Assembly (NCBI GenBank): GCA_027493405.1
Contig: JAOSKV010000003.1
Location: 124,001-188,000, forward strand
DNA length: 64,000 nucleotides
DNA from: FEB-22 sp003105195
GTDB taxonomy: Bacteria; Pseudomonadota; Alphaproteobacteria; Rhizobiales; Xanthobacteraceae
Direction of reading: 5' to 3'
Shown: one piece after another, positions 51,729-60,663 of the stretch
How the letters are laid out: every line of letters begins with the position of its first letter
How positions within the stretch are numbered: position 1 is the stretch's first letter
Program-made: the position numbers and the translations under genes
Notes under the pieces: model-generated
The model's database searches: none
What the model was told of the DNA's origin: nothing
The model's input: only the letters and a program-made list of their open reading frames with translations

Positions 51729-52026
51729 GGCAGCTTTTGCCCTCGGCGCCACATTATGGATGTCCGCGAGCGCGCTCGCGGCGGATGCCGACCCTCTCTC
51801 CAACCTGGTGCGCCAGGACTGCGGCGGCTGCCACGGGCTGAGCCTCAAGGGTGGACTCGGCAAGCCGCTGACGGCCGAGTACCTGGCGCAATGGGAGCGC
51901 GAGCAGCTCGTCCACATCATCCTCGACGGCGTGCCGGGAACGCCCATGCCGGGCTGGCGGCCCCTCCTCACCGAGGAGGAGGCGGGCCGCATCGCCGACA
52001 TGCTCAAGCAGGGAACCTTGCCATGA
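51682..52026 (+). CDS. nirC: periplasmic monoheme cytochrome NirC
   Basis: 114 residues with an N-terminal export signal (ending about residue 34) and one haem motif CGGCH at 47-51; PGTPMPGW supplies a likely Met ligand. NirC (cytochrome c55X) is an electron carrier for NirN/NirS maturation or reduction. Start overlaps nirE; stop overlaps nirF (ATGA). Confidence 0.88.
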   Translation: MSMKHPPRMRSQWWPEAAFALGATLWMSASALAADADPLSNLVRQDCGGCHGLSLKGGLGKPLTAEYLAQWEREQLVHIILDGVPGTPMPGWRPLLTEEEAGRIADMLKQGTLP

Positions 52027-53198
52027 CGCGACTGTTTTCGAGCCTGCTCGTGGCGCTCACGCTGCTGGCGGCGCCGCTTTCGGCCGAGGAGCTGCGCGGC
52101 ACGGGCAATCTCGGCCTGGTGATCGAGCGCACCGCGGGCTCGATCGCGATCGTGGATGCGAGCCGGCGTGCCGTGATCGGCCGTGTCGCCGGCCTCGGCG
52201 ACCTTTCGCACGCCTCGGCGGTGTTCTCGCCCGACCAGCGCTTCGCCTATCTGTTCGGTCGCGACGGGGCCTTGAGCAAGATCGACCTCTTGACCGCGGC
52301 CCTCGCCAAGCGCGTGGTCCAGGGCGGCAACGCCATCGGCGGCGCGATCTCGGACGACGGATCGCTGGTCGCCGTGTCGAACTACGAGCCGGGCGGCGTG
52401 CGTGTGTTCGATGCGGCGACGCTCGAGCAAGTGGCCGACATCCCGGCCGTCGGCGCGGAGGGCCGCGCCTCCAAGACAGTGGGCCTGGTCGACCTGCCGG
52501 GCCGCCGCTTCATCTACGCGCTCTACGACGCGGGCGAGATCTGGATGGCGGACTTCTCGCGCGCCGGCGCGCCGTCGATCAGCAAGCTGCAAGGCATCGG
52601 CAAGCTGCCCTATGACGCCAATGTCACGCCGGACGGGCGGCACTATCTGGCGGGCCTGTTCGGCGAGGACGGCGTCGTGCATGTCGATCTGTGGCGCGAG
52701 CCGCTGGCGGCACGGCGCATCCTCGACGGCTACGGCCGCGGCGAAGAGAAGCTGCCGGTCTACAAGATGCCGCACCTGGAAGGCTGGGCGTCGGCCGGCG
52801 ACGTGATGCTGATCCCCGCCGTCGGCCGTCACGAGCTGATCGCGGTCGACCGGCGCAGCTTCAAGGAGGTCGGGCGGGTCGCGACCCACGGCCAGCCGGT
52901 GTTCGCAGTGGCGCGGCCGGACGGCCGCCACGTCTGGGTCAACTACGCCCATCCCCGCAACGACACGATCGAGGTCGTCGACACGACGACGCTCGCGATC
53001 GTGCATCGCATGCGGCCCGGCCCCGCGGTGCTGCACATGGAGTTCACGCCGCGCGGCCACGAAATCTGGGTCTCGGTGCGCGACGCCAATCGCGTGGACG
53101 TCTACGACACCGCGAGCTTCGCGAAGAAGGCCGAGCTCGCCGTGACGCATCCCTCCGGCATCTTCTTCACGGCGCGCGCCAACAGGATCGGACAATGA
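52023..53198 (+). CDS. nirF: haem d1 biosynthesis protein NirF
   Basis: 391 residues, propeller protein related to the d1 domain but without a c-haem motif. A signal peptide (about 1-21, ending PLSAEE) indicates periplasmic location. Repeated DGR/PDGR strands and KLPYDANVTPDGRHYLAGLFGEDG are typical. It acts at a late d1 step, before NirN. Confidence 0.9.
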   Translation: MTRLFSSLLVALTLLAAPLSAEELRGTGNLGLVIERTAGSIAIVDASRRAVIGRVAGLGDLSHASAVFSPDQRFAYLFGRDGALSKIDLLTAALAKRVVQGGNAIGGAISDDGSLVAVSNYEPGGVRVFDAATLEQVADIPAVGAEGRASKTVGLVDLPGRRFIYALYDAGEIWMADFSRAGAPSISKLQGIGKLPYDANVTPDGRHYLAGLFGEDGVVHVDLWREPLAARRILDGYGRGEEKLPVYKMPHLEGWASAGDVMLIPAVGRHELIAVDRRSFKEVGRVATHGQPVFAVARPDGRHVWVNYAHPRNDTIEVVDTTTLAIVHRMRPGPAVLHMEFTPRGHEIWVSVRDANRVDVYDTASFAKKAELAVTHPSGIFFTARANRIGQ

Positions 53199-54175
53199 CT
53201 CCCGTCGAGCTCGCTCTGATCGACCGCTGGCAGCGCGACTTCCCGCTGGTCGAGCGGCCTTTCGCGGCGGCAGGACACGCCGTCGGCCTCGACGAGGGCG
53301 CCACGATCGCGGCCTTCCATCGCCTGCGCGAGGCAGGGGTGATCTCGCGGATCGGCGCGGTGGTGAAGCCGCGCACGATCGGCGCCAGCACGCTCGCCGC
53401 CATGCGGGTGCCGCCCGAGCGGCTCGAGGCGGTCGCGGCCGAGGTCAGTCGCGAGCCGCTGGTGAATCACAACTACGAGCGCACCCACGCCTTCAATCTC
53501 TGGTTCGTCATCGCGGGGCCGGACGAGACGGCCGTGGCCGACACGATCGCGCGCCTGGAAGCGCGCACCGGCCTCGCGATCCTCGACCTGCCGCTCGTGG
53601 AAGCCTATCACCTCGATCTCGGCTTTCCGCTGACGGGCGACCGGCGCAAGCGGCGCGGCGCGCCGGCGTCGTCCGGCTATGTGCCAGACGCCCTCGACCG
53701 GCGCCTGATCGCGGCGCTCGAGGACGGCCTGCCCATGGTGGCCGAGCCGTTCCGCCACGTCGCGGAGCGGATCGGCGTCGCCGAGGCGCAGGTGCGGGAG
53801 CGGCTGCAGCGGCTCGCGCGCGCCGGAGTGATCAGCCGCTTCGGCTGCGTCGTGCGCCATCGGGCGCTCGGCTACACCGCGAACGCCATGGCGGTCTGGG
53901 ACCTGCCGGAGGAGCGGGTCGCGGAGGTCGCGCGCGTGTTCGCGCGCCATCCGGACGTGACGCTCTGCTACCGCCGGCCGCGGCGGCCGCCGGACTGGCC
54001 CTACAACCTGTTCTGCATGGTCCACGCCAAGACGCCCGCGGACGCCCATGCGGCGATCGACGAGCTCAACCTGCTCGCCGATACGGGGCTCGTGCCGCAG
54101 ACCGTGCTGTTCTCGACCCGCTGCTTCAAGCAGCGCGGCGCCGTGTTCTCGCGGCGAACGGAGGGCGTGCATTGA
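53195..54175 (+). CDS. nirDL: fused NirD-NirL siroheme decarboxylase subunit
   Basis: 326 residues made of two Lrp/AsnC-like halves. The N-terminal NirD-like part (1-150) has the helix-turn-helix-like REAGVISRIGAVVKP and NYERTHAFNLWFVI; the C-terminal NirL-like part (about 165-326) has ARAGVISRFGCVVRHRALGYTANAMAVWD and WPYNLFCMVH. With NirG and NirH it decarboxylates siroheme to 12,18-didecarboxysiroheme. The fusion is as in Paracoccus. Overlaps nirF and nirG. Confidence 0.92.
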   Translation: MTPVELALIDRWQRDFPLVERPFAAAGHAVGLDEGATIAAFHRLREAGVISRIGAVVKPRTIGASTLAAMRVPPERLEAVAAEVSREPLVNHNYERTHAFNLWFVIAGPDETAVADTIARLEARTGLAILDLPLVEAYHLDLGFPLTGDRRKRRGAPASSGYVPDALDRRLIAALEDGLPMVAEPFRHVAERIGVAEAQVRERLQRLARAGVISRFGCVVRHRALGYTANAMAVWDLPEERVAEVARVFARHPDVTLCYRRPRRPPDWPYNLFCMVHAKTPADAHAAIDELNLLADTGLVPQTVLFSTRCFKQRGAVFSRRTEGVH

Positions 54176-54627
54176 GCCCGATCAGCGATCCGACCGAACG
54201 CGCCATCGTCAACGGGCTGCAGGGCGGCTTCCCGGTGGCGCCGCATCCGTTCCGCATCGCCGGCGCCGCGCTCGGCCTGAGCGAGGGCGAGACACTGGAG
54301 GGTGTCCGCGAGCTGGTCGCGTCGGGGCGGCTCAGCCGCTTCGGACCGCTGTGGAACGCCGAAGGGCTGGGTGGCGGCGTGTGCCTCGCCGCCATGGCGG
54401 TGCCGGCCGAGCGGTTCGAGGCGGTCGCGGAGCTGGTGAACGCCCATCCCGAGGTGGCGCACAACTACGAGCGAACCCACGCGCTCAACATGTGGTTCGT
54501 GATCTCGGCCGAGCGGCCGGAGCGCATCGCCGAGGTCGCGGCCGCGATCGAGGCCGAGACCGGGCTCGCTGTGCATCTCATGCCGAAGACGCGCGAGTTC
54601 TTCGTCGGCTTCCGGGTGGAGGTCTGA
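54172..54627 (+). CDS. nirG: siroheme decarboxylase subunit NirG
   Basis: 151 residues, Lrp/AsnC-like fold with LVASGRLSRFGPLWN and the conserved NYERTHALNMWFVI. The TTG start overlaps the nirDL stop (TTGA), so translation is coupled. Ends one base before the nirH ATG. Confidence 0.88.
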   Translation: MSPISDPTERAIVNGLQGGFPVAPHPFRIAGAALGLSEGETLEGVRELVASGRLSRFGPLWNAEGLGGGVCLAAMAVPAERFEAVAELVNAHPEVAHNYERTHALNMWFVISAERPERIAEVAAAIEAETGLAVHLMPKTREFFVGFRVEV

Positions 54628-54628
54628 C

Positions 54629-55105
54629 ATGCTGGATGCCACCGACCGTCGCCTCATCGCTGCGACGCAGGAAGGCCTGCCGCTGGTCGCCGAGCCCTAC
54701 CGCGAGCTCGCGGAGCGGCTGGGGCTCGAGGCCTCCGACGTGATGATGCGTCTCGAGCGCCTGCTCGCGCAGGGTGCGATCCGCCGGATCGGCGCGATCC
54801 CCAACCACTATGCGCTCGGGCTGACGGCGAACGGCATGTCGGTCTGGGACGTGCCGGACGAAGAGGTCGCCGAGATCGGCGCCCGCATCGGCGCGCTCGA
54901 CTTCGTCACCCACTGCTACGAGCGCCCGCGCCACCTGCCGCTGTGGCCCTACAACGTCTTCGCCATGGTGCACGGCCGCACGCGCGGGGAGGTGCGCGCG
55001 AAGGTGGCCGAGATCGCGGCGATCGTCGGCCCCGCGGCGCGCGCCCACGACGTGCTGTTCTCGACCCGCATCCTCAAGAAGACGGGCCTGCGCATCGCGG
55101 CCTAG
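54629..55105 (+). CDS. nirH: siroheme decarboxylase subunit NirH
   Basis: 158 residues, Lrp/AsnC-like with LAQGAIRRIGAIPNHYALGLTANGMSVWD, CYERPRHLPLWPYNVFAMVHG and the C-terminal FSTRILKKTGLR. Resembles the NirL half of nirDL, as expected for this family. Confidence 0.88.
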   Translation: MLDATDRRLIAATQEGLPLVAEPYRELAERLGLEASDVMMRLERLLAQGAIRRIGAIPNHYALGLTANGMSVWDVPDEEVAEIGARIGALDFVTHCYERPRHLPLWPYNVFAMVHGRTRGEVRAKVAEIAAIVGPAARAHDVLFSTRILKKTGLRIAA

Positions 55106-55126
55106 CCGACCACGAAGGACCCCCCA

Positions 55127-56334
55127 ATGTTCCGCCTCACCCACTATCTGCGCGAGATCCTCGAGCCGACGCCGCTCGGGCCGGTGCACGGCCCGCCGGG
55201 GCCGGTCGTGATCTGGAACCTGATCCGGCGCTGCAACCTCACCTGCAAGCACTGCTACTCGATCTCGGGGGACGTGGATTTCCCGGGCGAGCTCGACACC
55301 GCCGAGGTGTTCCGGGTGATGGACGACCTCAAGGCGTTCCGCGTGCCGGTGCTGATCCTCTCGGGGGCGAGCCGCTGATGCGGCGCGACATCTTCGAGAT
55401 CTCGGCGCGCGCCAAGGCGATGCGCTTCTATGTCGGCCTCTCCACCAACGGCACGCTGATCGATGCCGCGCTGGCGGACCGCATCCGCGACGCCGGCTAC
55501 GACTATGTCGGGATCTCCCTCGACGGCATCGGCGAGACCCACGACCGCTTCCGCCGCAAGGCGGGGGCCTATGCGGAGGCGCTCGCGGCGCTGCGTCTCC
55601 TGCGCGACCGCGGCGTCAAGGTGGGCGTGCGCTTCACCATGACGGAGGGCAACGCCGCCGAGCTGCCGGCGCTGCTCGATCTGGTCGAGCGCGAGGGCTT
55701 CCCGAAATTCTATCTCTCGCACCTCGTCTATGCGGGGCGCGGCAACAAGAACCGCGGCGAGGACGCGACCCATGCGGCGGCGCGCGCCGCCATGGACCTG
55801 GTGATCGACCGCGCCTGGGCCTGGGCGCACGCGGGCCGCGACATCGAGATCGTCACCGGCAACAACGATGCGGACGCGGTCTATCTGCTGCACTGGGCCG
55901 CGCGCCAGGCGCCCGGGCGCGTCGCCCATCTGCGCGCCAAGCTCGCGCAGTGGGGCGGGAACTCCTCGGGCGTGAACATCGCCAATATCGACAATCTCGG
56001 CAACGTCCATCCCGACACCATGTGGTGGCACTACAATCTCGGCAACGTGAAGGAGCGGCCGTTCTCGCAGATCTGGAGCGACCTCTCGGACCCGATCATG
56101 GCCGGGCTCAAGCGCAAGCCGCGCGCGATCGGCGGGCGCTGCGCGGGATGCGCCTATTTCGACGTCTGCGGCGGCAACACGCGGGTGCGCGCGCTGCGCA
56201 TCACGGGCGATCCCTGGGCGGAGGATCCGGGCTGCTATCTCACGGACGCGGAGATCGGGCTCGCCGCGCCGGTCGAGCGCGTCGCCGTCACGCCCTACCG
56301 GGGAGCGCGCCATGAAGCGCCGATCGTGGTCTAG
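55127..56334 (+). pseudogene. nirJ: nirJ radical-SAM haem d1 synthase, interrupted by a one-base deletion
   Basis: The first part (ATG 55127) carries CNLTCKHC and runs to LILSG. Near 55366 the expected GGEPLMRRDIFEIS motif is split because the sequence has one G or C too few in a G-run, and the rest continues in another frame with normal NirJ content, including the C-terminal cluster motif CAGCAYFDVCGG. Corrected length is about 402 residues. Since the downstream genes are intact and the lesion is in a homopolymer, a sequencing error is likely. NirJ installs the oxo groups of d1 by removing propionates. Confidence 0.88.
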
Positions 56335-57871
56335 CCTCGCGGTCGGCGCGATGCTCCTGCTGGCGGCGCCCGCGAACGCGCAGGTCGATACGGCACGGCT
56401 CTATGGCGAGCACTGCGCCTCCTGCCACGGTGCCGACCGCCTGGGCGGGCTCGGGCCGGCGCTGCTGCCGGAAAATCTCGGCCGCCTCTCGGGTCCGCGC
56501 GCCGTGGCGGTCATCGCCGAGGGGCGCAACGCCACGCAGATGCCGGGCTTCGCGCCGGCGCTCGCCAAGGCCGAGATCGAGGCGCTCGCGGCCTTCATCC
56601 GCACGCCGCTGCCGGCGATGCCGGCCTGGGGCGAGGCCGAGATCGCGGCGAGCCGGGTGGTGCACGCGCCGGCGCCGGCGGTCGAGAAGCCGGCGCACGA
56701 TGCCGACCCCATGAACCTGTTCGTGGTGGTGGAGACCGGCGACAATCACGCCACCATCCTGGACGGGGACCGCCTGGAACGCCTCGCGCGCTTTCCGACC
56801 CGCTTTGCCCTGCATGGCGGGCCGAAATTCACGCCGGACGGCCGTTTCGTGTTCTTCATGTCGCGCGACGGCTGGGTGAGCAAGTACGACCTCTGGAGCC
56901 TGACCCTCATCGCCGAGGTGCGGGCCGGCGTGAACGCGCGCAACATCGCGATCTCGCGCGACGGCAAGCACATCGCGGTCGCGAATTACCTGCCGCATAC
57001 CCTCGTGATCCTGTCGAGCGAGGACCTGTCGGTCGAGAGGATCCTCGCCGTGAAGGACCGCAAGGGCAACTCCTCGCGGGTCTCCGCGGTCTACCAGGCG
57101 CGGCCGCGCGATTCCTTCATCGCGGCGCTCAAGGACGTGCCCGAAATCTGGGAGATCGCCACCGATCCGAACGCTCCGCCGGTCTATTCGGGGCTCGTGC
57201 ATTCGCACGAGAAGGGGATGGTCGAGGCGCTGCCGTCCAGCCAGGGGCTGTTCGCGCTGCGGCGCATCGAGGTGCCGGAGCCGCTCGACGACTTCTTCTT
57301 TGATCCGCCCTACCGCAACCTGATCGGCTCGGCGCGCGAGGGCAGGGCGCTGATCGTCAACCTGAATGTCGGACGCGACATCAAGCAGCTCGAGATCCCG
57401 GGCCTGCCGCATCTCGGCTCCGGCATCGCCTGGACCTGGAACGGCCGCCCCGTGATGGCGACGCCGCATCTCAAGGCCGGCAAGATCAGCGTGCTCGACA
57501 TGCAGGACTGGACCGTGGTCAAGACCATCGCGACGCCGGGGCCGGGGTTCTTCATGCGCAGCCACGAGAACTCACCCTATGCCTGGACCGACGGCATGCT
57601 GGGCCCGACAAAGGACACCATGGCGATCATCGACAAGCGCACCCTCGAGGTCGTGCGCACGATCACGCCGGCGCCCGGCAAGACGGCGGCGCATGTGGAG
57701 TTCGACCGGACCGGCCGGTATGCTCTCGTGTCGATCTGGGAGAACGACGGCGCGCTGGTCGTCTACGATGCCGCCACCTTCGCGGAGGTGAAACGGATTC
57801 CGATGTCGCGCCCGTCGGGGAAATACAACGTGTGGAACAAGATCACGTTCTCGGACGGAACCAGCCATTGA
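56312..57871 (+). CDS. nirN: dihydro-haem d1 dehydrogenase NirN
   Basis: 519 residues with a signal peptide (about 1-23), haem c motif CASCH at 35-39 and a d1-type propeller (GPKFTPDGRFVFFMSRDGW, HLGSGIAWTWNG, RPSGKYNVWNK). NirN oxidises dihydro-haem d1 to d1 in the periplasm and delivers it to NirS. Overlaps nirJ by 23 bases; TTGA overlap with the next gene. Confidence 0.92.
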   Translation: MKRRSWSSLAVGAMLLLAAPANAQVDTARLYGEHCASCHGADRLGGLGPALLPENLGRLSGPRAVAVIAEGRNATQMPGFAPALAKAEIEALAAFIRTPLPAMPAWGEAEIAASRVVHAPAPAVEKPAHDADPMNLFVVVETGDNHATILDGDRLERLARFPTRFALHGGPKFTPDGRFVFFMSRDGWVSKYDLWSLTLIAEVRAGVNARNIAISRDGKHIAVANYLPHTLVILSSEDLSVERILAVKDRKGNSSRVSAVYQARPRDSFIAALKDVPEIWEIATDPNAPPVYSGLVHSHEKGMVEALPSSQGLFALRRIEVPEPLDDFFFDPPYRNLIGSAREGRALIVNLNVGRDIKQLEIPGLPHLGSGIAWTWNGRPVMATPHLKAGKISVLDMQDWTVVKTIATPGPGFFMRSHENSPYAWTDGMLGPTKDTMAIIDKRTLEVVRTITPAPGKTAAHVEFDRTGRYALVSIWENDGALVVYDAATFAEVKRIPMSRPSGKYNVWNKITFSDGTSH

Positions 57872-58569
57872 GGGACGCCGGCCTCCTGCTGGCCGCGCAT
57901 GGCGAGCGCGCGGCGGGGGCCGACAACCGCGGCGTCGAAAGCCTGGCGCGCGCGCTTCGCGCCCGCGGCGTCGCCGCGGAGGTGCGTTGCGGCTTCATCA
58001 AGGGCAGGCCAACGCTCGCCGAGGCGGTGCGAGAGTTCGCGGCGGCGCGCATCCTGGTTCTCCCGCTGTTCCTGGCGGACGGCTATTTCAGCCGTGTGCG
58101 GCTGCCCCAGCTCCTCGATCCGGCCGAGACCGGCCGCAGCGTCGAGATCCTGCCGCCGATCGGCCTTCATCCGGCGCTCGCCAGCCTCGTCGCGCGCAAG
58201 GCGGACGCGGCATGCGCCGCCGCGGGCACGGATCCGGCGCGTACCACTTTGGTGCTGGTGGCGCACGGCTCGACGCGCGACGACGCCTCGCGGCGGGCGA
58301 CCGAAGCTCTCGCCGCGCGGATCGCGGCGCAGGGCCGCTTCGCGGAGGTGCGCAGCGCCTTCCTGGAGGAGCCGCCCGATCCGGCCGGGCTCCTGGCCGC
58401 TGCGCGCGGGCCGGTGGCGGTCGTCGGCCTGTTCATCGGCGAAGGCCTGCACGGGCGCGAGGACGTCGGCCGCCTGGTCGCCGGCGCCGGGCGGGCCGAC
58501 GTCGTCACGGTCGGCAATCTCGGCGCCTGGCCGGATTTCGTGGACGCGGTCGCGCGCGCGGTCGCCTGA
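57868..58569 (+). CDS. cbiX: CbiX/SirB-type sirohydrochlorin chelatase-like protein
   Basis: 233 residues from a TTG start overlapping the nirN stop. Two related halves: LLLAAHGERAAGADNRG with VLPLFLADGYFSRVRLP, and LVLVAHGSTRDDASR with VVGLFIGEGLHGREDV. The paired His residues are those of class II chelatases. In this operon it would insert iron into sirohydrochlorin to make the siroheme used by NirDL-G-H; it could also be a cobaltochelatase, but no cobalamin genes are nearby. Confidence 0.82.
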   Translation: MRDAGLLLAAHGERAAGADNRGVESLARALRARGVAAEVRCGFIKGRPTLAEAVREFAAARILVLPLFLADGYFSRVRLPQLLDPAETGRSVEILPPIGLHPALASLVARKADAACAAAGTDPARTTLVLVAHGSTRDDASRRATEALAARIAAQGRFAEVRSAFLEEPPDPAGLLAAARGPVAVVGLFIGEGLHGREDVGRLVAGAGRADVVTVGNLGAWPDFVDAVARAVA

Positions 58570-59137
58570 TCAGATCGCCGGCGCGACCCACCGGAGCTCG
58601 ACCCCGAGCGCGAGGCGCGAGCTCACGGCGGCGAGGATGCGCCCGTCGGCGGTCTCGAGCTGGTGGGCGAAGACGCCCGCCCTGGCGGTCGGCGAAGCGG
58701 GTGCGGACCATGAGACGCTGGAGCGCGCGCGGCGGTGCACGGAACGACACGGCGTCGTCCTCGCCAGCGCGGGCCTGCAGCATGGTGCCGCCCGGGCTCA
58801 CGACGCCCGAATTCACGAGCCAGTTGCGGCTCGCGCGGCGAGGCGCCGGGAGCCGTGCAGGCGGAGGCAGCGGCGCTGCGCCGCGCGTTCCCGACGCTCC
58901 CCTACTGCTGAGCACGGCCAGCCGCCGGAATGACGCTGTAGCCGCATGAGTGAGGCGACATGCGCGATCCGCCCTTCCCGGAGATCTCGTTCGCTCATCC
59001 GGGGCTCCGAAAGACCGCCGCCCGCCCGGGCGCGATGCACGCCGTGCCCGGGATTCGGGCTCGAAAACCAGTTGAGCCCGGGATGCGGGTCGTGCTCACA
59101 TGACCGGCACGCCAGGGATCGAGAGGGGAACGTCACG
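58570..59137. other. 568-base intergenic stretch with a possible decayed reading frame
   Basis: On the minus strand 58570-58915 has coding-like composition: ADGRILAAVSSRLALGVELRWV ends at a stop at 58570, and VSPGGTMLQARAGEDDAVSFRAP lies upstream in a different frame, the shift falling near 58680. I do not recognise the family. From 58916 to 59055 I see nothing; the promoter of the peptide transporter should lie near the end. Confidence 0.35.
59056..59080 (+). promoter_or_regulatory. hairpin upstream of the peptide transporter operon
   Basis: CGGGCTC and GAGCCCG form a seven-base stem around an 11-base loop, 57 bases before the binding-protein ATG. It is flanked by two CCCGGGAT-CGGG-like direct repeats. 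It could be an attenuator stem or an operator; no downstream T-run. Confidence 0.3.
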
Positions 59138-60649
59138 ATGAAGCACGTCGCCATGACGCTCGCGGCCGCCGCTGCGCTCGCGGCCACGCCGGCACTCGCG
59201 GACAAGAAGGACGGCACGGTCCGCTTCGCCTACGACCAGGTGCTCGAGAACATCGACCCGTTCTTCAATAATGTGCGCCTCGGCGTGATGATGACCCAGC
59301 ACGTCTGGGACACGCTGATCTACCGCGACCCGGTCACCAACGAGTACAAGCCCTACCTCGCCACCGCCTGGAAGTGGCTCGACGACCGCACCTTGGAGCT
59401 CGAGCTGCGCCAAGGAATCAAGTTCCACAATGGCGAGGAGTTCGATGCCGACGACGTGGTCTACACGCTCAATTACGTGTCCGACCCCGCCAACAAGGCG
59501 ACCGCGCAGCAGAACATCAGCTGGATCGAGAAGGCCGAGAAGGTCGAGAAGTTCAAGGTGCGGATCCGTGCCCGGCGCAATTTCCCGGCCGCGATCGAGT
59601 ATCTGGCGAGCGCGATTCCGATCCATCCGAACGAGTACTACGCCAAGGCCGGGCCGAAGGGCATGAACGAGAAGCCGGTCGGCTCCGGCCCGTTCAAGGT
59701 CACCGAGCACGTGGTCGGCAAGATCATCCGGCTCGAGCGAAACGCCGACTACTGGAAGGGCTCCCCCAAGTCGGTGCCGAACGTCGCGCGGGTCGAGATC
59801 CGCATGATCCCGGACCGGCAGACCCAGGTCGCCGAGATGCTGTCGGGCGGCCTCGACCTGATCATGAACGTGCCGGTCGAGCAGGCCCAGCAGCTCAAGG
59901 CGGCGCCGCACCTCTCGGTCACCTCGGGCGGCACCATGCGCATCGTCTTCGTCCTGTTCAACGCGGGCGAGAACGCGCCGAACCCGGCGCTCAAGGACGT
60001 GCGCGTGCGCCGCGCCATCGCGCACGCGATCGACAAGGAGACCATGGCGAAGCAACTGGTCGGCGAGGGCGTGCGGGTGATCAATTCGATCTGCTTCCCG
60101 GCGCAGTTCGGCTGCACCGACGAGGGCGTGCCGCGCTACGCCTACGATCCCGCCAAGGCCAAGGCGCTGCTCGCCGAGGCCGGCTTCGCCAACGGCATCG
60201 ACCTCGAGTTCTTCGGCTACCGCGAGCGCCAGCAGACCGAGGCCATGGTCAACTACCTGCGGGCGGTCGGCGTCCGCGCCAACCTGAAGTTCATGCAGTA
60301 CGCCGCCATGCGCGACCAGCACCGCGGCAACAAGGTGCCGGCTTCGCACCAGACCTGGGGCTCGTTCAACATCATGGACACGTCGGCCTCGACCTCCGCC
60401 TACTTCAAGGGGATCGACGACGACATGATCAAGGACCCGGAGATCGTGGCGCTGCTCCAGAAGGGCGACACCACCGTCGACCCGGCGGTGCGCAAGGACG
60501 CCTACAAGAAGGCGCTCACGCTGATCTCCGAGCGCGCCTATGCGGTGCCGCTCTACGCGCTCACGACCTACTACGTCCTCAACAAGGACCTGGACTTCAA
60601 GGCGCATGCCGACGAGATGCCCCGGTTCTGGGAGATGAAGTGGAAGTAG
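59138..60649 (+). CDS. peptide/nickel-type ABC transporter substrate-binding protein
   Basis: 503 residues, SBP_bac_5 family, with a short signal peptide (1-21, AAAAALAATPALA). DTLIYRDPVTNEYKPYLATAWKWLDDRTLELELRQGIKFHNGEEFDADDVVYTL pattern and VGSGPFKVTEH are typical of DppA/OppA-like proteins. Start after GAGAGGGGAA. Ligand could be a peptide, glutathione-like compound or opine. Confidence 0.92.
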   Translation: MKHVAMTLAAAAALAATPALADKKDGTVRFAYDQVLENIDPFFNNVRLGVMMTQHVWDTLIYRDPVTNEYKPYLATAWKWLDDRTLELELRQGIKFHNGEEFDADDVVYTLNYVSDPANKATAQQNISWIEKAEKVEKFKVRIRARRNFPAAIEYLASAIPIHPNEYYAKAGPKGMNEKPVGSGPFKVTEHVVGKIIRLERNADYWKGSPKSVPNVARVEIRMIPDRQTQVAEMLSGGLDLIMNVPVEQAQQLKAAPHLSVTSGGTMRIVFVLFNAGENAPNPALKDVRVRRAIAHAIDKETMAKQLVGEGVRVINSICFPAQFGCTDEGVPRYAYDPAKAKALLAEAGFANGIDLEFFGYRERQQTEAMVNYLRAVGVRANLKFMQYAAMRDQHRGNKVPASHQTWGSFNIMDTSASTSAYFKGIDDDMIKDPEIVALLQKGDTTVDPAVRKDAYKKALTLISERAYAVPLYALTTYYVLNKDLDFKAHADEMPRFWEMKWK

Positions 60650-60663
60650 GCTAAGGCTCATCG

